From positions 1 to 48,679 of the forward strand of contig JAFXGX010000006.1 of NCBI GenBank assembly GCA_017536695.1: a DNA stretch of 48,679 nucleotides, in the 5' to 3' direction. The notes under the pieces were generated by a model, which made no database searches, was not told where the DNA came from, and saw only the letters and a list, made by a program, of their open reading frames with translations. Numbering within the stretch: the first letter of the stretch is position 1; the number at the start of each line of letters is the position of its first letter. This document shows, in pieces, positions 44,057-48,679 of the stretch. The translations under genes and the position numbers were made by a program. Origin of the DNA: Bacteroidaceae bacterium (GTDB lineage Bacteria > Bacteroidota > Bacteroidia > Bacteroidales > Bacteroidaceae).

Positions 44057-46099
44057 TCACTTTACAAGGATTTTTTTGCCATTGACTATGTAAAGGCCGG
44101 GAGCGGTAATCTGCTCTATTCTGCGACCCTGGATATCAAAGATGCCCTTAACGATATTGTTCTCTGTATTCACATTCTCAACAGAAGAAGAGCTACCTGC
44201 TGCCACAAGAACGGCATTCTTATACAATGCACCGGCAACCTCGCTCTTATCATTGTAGTTCATTACCTTAATAAAGAAATTTGCAATAGATATCGTACCG
44301 TCCTCATTAAGTGTCATCTTCACCGGTGATGTTGTAGCATTCATGTCATAGATTTTATAGTATTGTTCACCGGGAACTATTGCACCGCAAAGCCCGCCGA
44401 CAACCATTTCAGCACTATTGCCATCCTCTGCTATATTCAATTTGATAACATACTGACCAAGTTGCTTGCCCATGAAAGAACTGATATAGTAATAACTGTC
44501 CATGCCATACTGCGAACCGTCAAAGTAAGTAATATTCACATCAAACTCCGCGGGGAACTCAACATCCTGACAGTAAATATCTACAGCACCGGCCTTGAAT
44601 CTATAATCACCGGTCCAGTCAAATACAGGCTCTTCGGCACTCTCTTTTACAGCAGACATATTCTGGTAGAACACGACAGGAGTCTGGGCACCTGTATTAA
44701 AATCAAGTATCTGGATGAAAAGATCCTCAATCTTCACTGAGCCGTCCTCATTGGGAGTAATAGTGAAGTTTGTTGCTGTGCCTGACGAGTTTGTCAACTG
44801 TATATAAGTACCATCCTCATTACGTTTCAAGAACGCACAGCCATAATAACCATCAAGCGCTACAGTAGCTGTTCCGTCGGCATTAGGAGTAAGCTTCAGG
44901 CCTCCCTGGTTCACGCCATACAGGTCATAACCAAAAAGCTGGTCAACATAGTACATACCGGTAGCCTCGTAATATGTAACATTCATGGGGAATTCTGCAG
45001 GCCATGAAGAGATGTCCTCGGTACCGGCCTTAATGATATCTGTAGCAGGGTTACCTACCTTCACATTCCATACACCGTCCCAGGTAAATGCCTGTGAACC
45101 GCCATCTGCACTCTTGAGAGTACCTGCGATATACCACTGGTGATACTCACCGTTAACATACAAAGAATCGGCAGTTTCATCCTTGGTCTTACCCATCTTG
45201 TCGCTTGCGAATGAGAAACCGTTGTAGAGAGTAAATGCACTCTCTGACTGGCTCTTGAACTCGATTGTACCTTTCTTTGCAGGACCGTACATAGGAGCGA
45301 AACGGATACCTTTAGCCTCGTCAAGATAAGTACTATCATAAGCAAGCGCCAAGGTATTGCCGTCGAATGTAGCAGGCAGCTCAATATTGTTGTAACCTTC
45401 GATGGCAATTGTCGCAGTATATGCAAGGTTGTCGTCACCGCTCTTTGTAAGTGCTATTGAGAAATCAGTTGGAATTACAGAGCCCTCCATTGTATCGTAT
45501 GCACCGCTACCTGCTACAAAATTCCAGTCGCCGCTGATATCGGCAACCTCAATTGTCTCAGCCTCAACAAGTGTCATCTTCACGTTTGTATACTTTGCGA
45601 TGATAGTAGCCTTGGGGGACTGAAAATCTGAAATGGCAACCACAGTGAAATCAGGAACAGTAATCTCCTTTGTCTCGGGGTTATAAGAGTAATAAACAGG
45701 GCCATAGCCCTCAACCTCCCATTCGCTTGTAGCGTCATTGAAGTAACCATAAGGGTTGTCACCGTTTATGTTCGCGAGATAAAGTCCATTCCACAATTGC
45801 GGAGTATTCGGGTTAGTGACCTTCAGCATCTTTTTCTCTGTGCTGATTGCATTGATGTTCTGTTGGGTCTGGGAACCGGCAAAACCGACAATCTTGGCTA
45901 TGTAATTGGCATCTTCGGAAATTGTTACATCCGACTCTGCGGGAAGCTGGTTCTTGTAAGTCTCTCCGGCCTGTGTATACTCCATAGTAGCTGTAAACTT
46001 GTACTTACCGAAAAGGTCCGCTACAGAACTTACCTGTGCTGTGGCATTTATTGCCATAAAAAGCACAAGGCAAAATAACATAAGGTAGTTTTTCTTCAT
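44057..46099 (-). CDS. Secreted protein of repeated beta domains with type IX-style tail
   Basis: A 680-residue protein with a signal peptide (LFCLVLFMAINATAQ). It appears built from several related domains of about 150-190 residues sharing patterns such as F.G.YKFTA / DWTGDYRFKA, EFPMNVTYYEATGMYYVD / EFDVNITYFDG…YYYISSFMG, and an NEDGTISIANFFI type end. These look like lipocalin- or calycin-like strands. The C-terminus (GIFDIQGRRIEQITAPGLYI, then VNGKKILVK) is the short type IX-sorting form. The frame opens at 46132; the Met at 46099 starts the signal. A CAAAAATA (-7) box lies at 46149-46156. No family is recognised. It is not obviously part of the SusC operon because a terminator lies between. 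Confidence 0.7.
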   Translation of the reverse strand: MKKNYLMLFCLVLFMAINATAQVSSVADLFGKYKFTATMEYTQAGETYKNQLPAESDVTISEDANYIAKIVGFAGSQTQQNINAISTEKKMLKVTNPNTPQLWNGLYLANINGDNPYGYFNDATSEWEVEGYGPVYYSYNPETKEITVPDFTVVAISDFQSPKATIIAKYTNVKMTLVEAETIEVADISGDWNFVAGSGAYDTMEGSVIPTDFSIALTKSGDDNLAYTATIAIEGYNNIELPATFDGNTLALAYDSTYLDEAKGIRFAPMYGPAKKGTIEFKSQSESAFTLYNGFSFASDKMGKTKDETADSLYVNGEYHQWYIAGTLKSADGGSQAFTWDGVWNVKVGNPATDIIKAGTEDISSWPAEFPMNVTYYEATGMYYVDQLFGYDLYGVNQGGLKLTPNADGTATVALDGYYGCAFLKRNEDGTYIQLTNSSGTATNFTITPNEDGSVKIEDLFIQILDFNTGAQTPVVFYQNMSAVKESAEEPVFDWTGDYRFKAGAVDIYCQDVEFPAEFDVNITYFDGSQYGMDSYYYISSFMGKQLGQYVIKLNIAEDGNSAEMVVGGLCGAIVPGEQYYKIYDMNATTSPVKMTLNEDGTISIANFFIKVMNYNDKSEVAGALYKNAVLVAAGSSSSVENVNTENNIVKGIFDIQGRRIEQITAPGLYIVNGKKILVK

Positions 46100-46180
46100 A
46101 AAATTCATTTTTAATAATAAATTGACAATCATTTCCTAATTGAATGGGCAAAAATACAAATAAATCCAGATAAAACGAAA

Positions 46181-46216
46181 AAAATGTCGATTAATTACTC
46201 AATCAATCGACATTTT
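46181..46216 (-). terminator. Terminator of the TlpA-like gene
   Basis: AAAATGTCGATT and AATCGACATTTT form a perfect 12-base stem, followed by T's on the minus strand. It lies 20 bases beyond the stop at 46237. Confidence 0.88.
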
Positions 46217-46236
46217 AACATCCTGCAAACATCCTG

Positions 46237-47580
46237 TCACTCAAGAGCCTCAAGAAACGCCTTCAGTGCGTCGCCGCTACTCGGGCGCATAGCTTTGTAT
46301 GTATGCAGCTTACCCCCTTTATCATATATAAGGAAAAAGGGGATTCCCTTAACGTTCAATGCATTGCAGAGTGTGTTATCCCTATCGTGCAGCTGGTTGC
46401 CGTGCATACCGAGTTCAACCATTTTCTTTTTCCAAGCCTCCTTGTCGGTATCTGTCGATATTGAAAGAAACACCACATTCTCATTCTGCAGCTCCTTCTC
46501 AAGCGCCTGCAAATGAGGCACCTCCTTGCAACATGGTCCGCACCAGCTCGCCCAAAGGTCTATGTAAACATATTTACCCTTGAAAGAGGAAAAATCGACA
46601 ACATTGCCTTCGGCATCCTCAAGTACCACTCCGGCAGGGAAGAGAGAACCGGCAATCGTTGCCTTTCGCTTGATATACTCATCCACATATCTTTGTGGCA
46701 GCCCATATTTCTCTATAGCCTGCTGCAATTGCGCCAGGCCGCCCTCAAAATCCCCTGCATAATCATGCTCCGAAAGGAACACGGCAAGCAGAGACGATGC
46801 TACTTTGAGACGCACCGCCTCATTCTCATATTCGGCATACAGTTGTTCCAATCGCCCAAGCAGCCCCTTATCGGCAGGAATAGTACTTGCAATCATCTGG
46901 GAGGCCGCCGGGAACAGCGGAGTATATTCACTGTCGAGAGCAATCTCTATGCCCGGAAGCACATCGGTAACATCAAAGCCTACAGCAGACGGTTCGATAT
47001 TCTGCGCACGCGGTATCGACATATAGGCATTATAGGCACGCGTAAAGGCCCAGACTTTCATATAATCGACAACCGGACGGGAGATTCTGTACTTTCTGTT
47101 CAAGGACTCAGTAGCAAGCCCATACCCCTCGACAAGCATCCTTAAGCTATCACTGCCCAGCCCCTGCTTAGTCCACAGAGCGCGGTCAAGGTCATTCATT
47201 ACCACGTTCAGTTCCGACAAGGCTCTGTTCTCGGGGGTATCATCAAGCATAAGCATATACCCTTGCATCCCAAAAGAGAGTCGTGCCTTGTTCTCCTCAT
47301 CAGGCACAACATGAACAGTCGACATCAGCTGACGGTTGTCATATACCACCACAATGTTATAAAGTCCTTTTCCCGACACAGGTATTCCACCCACATATTT
47401 GCCCTCTTTCCCGCGCAACTGTATGGCTCTTTCCACACCATCGACAGCCAGAGGAAGAATATACACTTTGAGTTCGCTCTGCACCGCAGGCTCGAACGAG
47501 AGTTCAAAACGGACACGCTGCGCCTGTACAGTAGCGACAGCAAGCAGCGCAAGAATAAAAAAAGAATATAGCTTCTTCAT
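46237..47580 (-). CDS. TlpA-like periplasmic thiol-disulfide oxidoreductase with large N-terminal domain
   Basis: A 447-residue protein with a signal peptide (FFILALLAVATVQAQ). Residues about 20-310 form a helical/beta region typical of Bacteroidetes TlpA/AhpC-type proteins. The C-terminal thioredoxin domain has WCGPC at 346-350 and the cis-Pro loop KGIPFF. It probably reduces disulfides or serves cytochrome c maturation in the periplasm. It has its own well-matched promoter (47605-47636) and terminator, so it is a single-gene unit. It lies back to back with a second thioredoxin gene at 47757. Confidence 0.88.
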   Translation of the reverse strand: MKKLYSFFILALLAVATVQAQRVRFELSFEPAVQSELKVYILPLAVDGVERAIQLRGKEGKYVGGIPVSGKGLYNIVVVYDNRQLMSTVHVVPDEENKARLSFGMQGYMLMLDDTPENRALSELNVVMNDLDRALWTKQGLGSDSLRMLVEGYGLATESLNRKYRISRPVVDYMKVWAFTRAYNAYMSIPRAQNIEPSAVGFDVTDVLPGIEIALDSEYTPLFPAASQMIASTIPADKGLLGRLEQLYAEYENEAVRLKVASSLLAVFLSEHDYAGDFEGGLAQLQQAIEKYGLPQRYVDEYIKRKATIAGSLFPAGVVLEDAEGNVVDFSSFKGKYVYIDLWASWCGPCCKEVPHLQALEKELQNENVVFLSISTDTDKEAWKKKMVELGMHGNQLHDRDNTLCNALNVKGIPFFLIYDKGGKLHTYKAMRPSSGDALKAFLEALE

Positions 47581-47604
47581 AGTTTTTCAGTTATTATACA
47601 CCCG

Positions 47605-47636
47605 CAAAAATAGTCATAATCCGTCATATTTTCAAA
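47605..47636 (-). promoter_or_regulatory. Promoter of the TlpA-like gene
   Basis: On the minus strand, TTTG (47636-47633), 20 bases, then TATTTTTG (47612-47605) fits the Bacteroidetes promoter consensus without mismatch. Transcription should start about 20 bases before the ATG at 47580. Confidence 0.75.
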
Positions 47637-47696
47637 AAAGCATTACACGGACAAGATATTTTAACAATAAAAACGCTTGGAATTTCACAAAAAACA

Positions 47697-47704
47697 TATC
47701 TTTG
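47697..47704 (+). promoter_or_regulatory. -7 box of the thioredoxin lipoprotein gene
   Basis: TATCTTTG matches the TAnnTTTG box exactly; a CTTG with a 17-base spacer lies upstream (47676-47679), shorter than the usual 19-20. The ATG at 47757 follows after about 50 bases. Confidence 0.55.
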
Positions 47705-47756
47705 CGCCAAAGCATACACATAGCACACAACTTACCATTTATAACTCAACTTTAAT

Positions 47757-48326
47757 ATGAAAAAGATTTTCTTTACACTACTTTGCGCAGCAGTGATGAT
47801 ATCATGCGGCGGCAACAAGGAGAAAAACAACGAGTGCGGTAACAACCATGCAGAATGTACACACCAGCACGGTGACTGCGACGGCAGCCATGAGGATTGC
47901 ACGGGAGAATGCGAAAGCGGCGCCGGCGAATGCGAGAACTGCGCAAGCAAGGGCGAAGCGAAGGCCGAGGCAAATGCAGGCTGCATTCAGGTAGACAACG
48001 ATATGTTCCTTAGCAAGATTGCAGACTACAATGCCCCTGAGTGGAAATATCTGGGCGACAAGCCGGCCATTGTGGACTTCTACGCAGACTGGTGCGGTCC
48101 CTGCAAGAGAATTGCGCCACTGCTCGATGAAGTTGCAAAGGAGCATGCAGGCAATCTTTACATATATAAGGTAAACGTGGACAATTGCCCCGAGATTGCA
48201 AACGCTTATCAGATTTCAGCTATCCCTACCCTGCTGTTCATCCCTGTTGAGGGCGAACCGATAAAGGTTGTGGGTGGTCTGGAGATGCCTGCGATTGCCG
48301 AGAACATTGCAAAGATAATGAAGTAA
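47757..48326 (+). CDS. Thioredoxin-fold lipoprotein with Cys/His-rich spacer
   Basis: A 189-residue lipoprotein (signal MKKIFFTLLCAAVMISCGG, lipid Cys17). The spacer at residues 25-76 is rich in Cys, His, Asp and Glu. Cys27, 34, 41 and 48 are spaced exactly seven residues apart, then Cys52, 59 and 62, with His31, 36, 38 and 45 between. The C-terminal thioredoxin domain has WCGPC at 112-116 and the cis-Pro segment ISAIPTLL. It probably acts in the periplasm as a thiol oxidoreductase. The spacer looks like a metal-binding or redox-buffer segment, which is inferred from composition only. It faces away from the TlpA-like gene. Confidence 0.9.
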   Translation: MKKIFFTLLCAAVMISCGGNKEKNNECGNNHAECTHQHGDCDGSHEDCTGECESGAGECENCASKGEAKAEANAGCIQVDNDMFLSKIADYNAPEWKYLGDKPAIVDFYADWCGPCKRIAPLLDEVAKEHAGNLYIYKVNVDNCPEIANAYQISAIPTLLFIPVEGEPIKVVGGLEMPAIAENIAKIMK

Positions 48327-48344
48327 CAGACATATACCGACATG

Positions 48345-48384
48345 TAGCAAAGCAGTCATTGGCCGGCCAATGACTGCTTTGCTA
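48345..48384 (+). terminator. Perfect 40-base palindrome after the thioredoxin gene
   Basis: TAGCAAAGCAGTCATTGGCC and its exact reverse complement meet at 48364/48365, 18 bases after the stop. As RNA it forms an 18-base stem with a CCGG loop. The following sequence is AT-rich without a T-run, so it may terminate weakly or stabilise mRNA ends. Confidence 0.75.
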
Positions 48385-48679
48385 TACTATATATATTAGG
48401 CTCAACGTAAAAAGTTGAGTGATGCTTCTTATGATGACATAGAAATGGGGATAGACATCAGTCTTGTATTCTTCAATACGACTTACCCTTGACCTGTTGT
48501 TGTATATTCTTTTTGTAGTCGTTCTATCATGTCCTTTTGGCGCCCAAAAGATACGATTAAACGAGTGAAACGCTAAGCTTGCTTAAGCGTTTTGTAACGA
48601 GTGCAAGTATCTTATCTAAAGGACCAAAAGGCCCGGCACAGGCAAAAGTTGTTGACAGTGACGCCTTATAGCAACCCAC
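48385..48679. other. Non-coding window end
   Basis: No gene was recognised in the last 295 bases. They include a long imperfect hairpin (48533-48631). A gene starting outside the window cannot be excluded. Confidence 0.5.
48533..48631. repeat. Long imperfect hairpin element
   Basis: The ends CCTTTTGG (48533-48540) and CCAAAAGG (48624-48631), inner GATAC (48550-48554) and GTATC (48607-48611), and a central AAACGCT…AGCGTTT stem (48568-48574, 48586-48592) are nested inverted repeats about a common centre. It is similar in style, though not in sequence, to the hairpin array at 23403. Confidence 0.6.

Overview
The window is a stretch of Bacteroidales chromosome, most likely Prevotellaceae. Several features point there: a SusC/SusD outer-membrane importer pair with accessory lipoproteins, several secreted proteins ending in the short type IX-style tail (…IVNGKKI.VK), a PCMD-domain protein, promoters of the Bacteroidetes TTG-N19/20-TAnnTTTG type, DUF4250, TlpA-like thioredoxins and Bacteroidetes-type RecJ, RecA and DnaK. 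No rRNA, tRNA or CRISPR array was recognised.

Layout. 1-939 is the 3' part of a PCMD-type surface protein. 1178-6250 (minus) is a tightly overlapping recJ-recQ-cstA operon. 6562-10125 (minus) holds a carboxynorspermidine synthase-like dehydrogenase, recA and a secreted C1 peptidase. 10556-12469 (plus) is dnaK, preceded by a near-perfect sigma-54 promoter. Directly behind dnaK sits a 1.28-kb element consisting essentially of one tyrosine recombinase gene. It is bounded by a 56-bp exact direct repeat of the dnaK 3' end, and the displaced original dnaK tail and terminator lie on its far side. Then come three small plus-strand genes (13949-14719), a minus-strand cluster of ECF sigma factor, membrane anti-sigma-like protein and lipoprotein (14725-16790), and a sugar-nucleotide-type SDR gene.

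17972-26812 (minus) contains two large paralogous Asp-box (BNR) proteins with type IX tails and a heme-type TonB receptor. A MITE-like block of three tandem imperfect hairpins flanked by inverted dispersed repeats lies between the two paralogues. 27153-30006 (plus) encodes a four-domain sulfur-handling flavoenzyme (CoA-disulfide reductase-like, rhodanese, TusA, DsrE) followed by a MarR regulator. 30208-36646 is rich in amino-acid catabolism: L-serine dehydratase, an S9 dipeptidyl-peptidase-like enzyme, tryptophanase and alanine dehydrogenase. 36948-43859 (minus) is a SusC-SusD-DUF4843-PKD-like operon. The end of the window holds a repeat-built secreted protein, a TlpA-like protein and a lipoprotein thioredoxin with a striking Cys-heptad spacer.

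The strongest candidate for something undescribed is the integrase-only element in dnaK. It replaces the last codons and the terminator of an essential chaperone gene with its own synonymous copy, and it uses that supplied terminator for its own convergent integrase transcript. The sigma-54-type promoter with repeated TGYCA motifs upstream of dnaK is the second. Functional calls rest on motifs read by eye; no database search was run.
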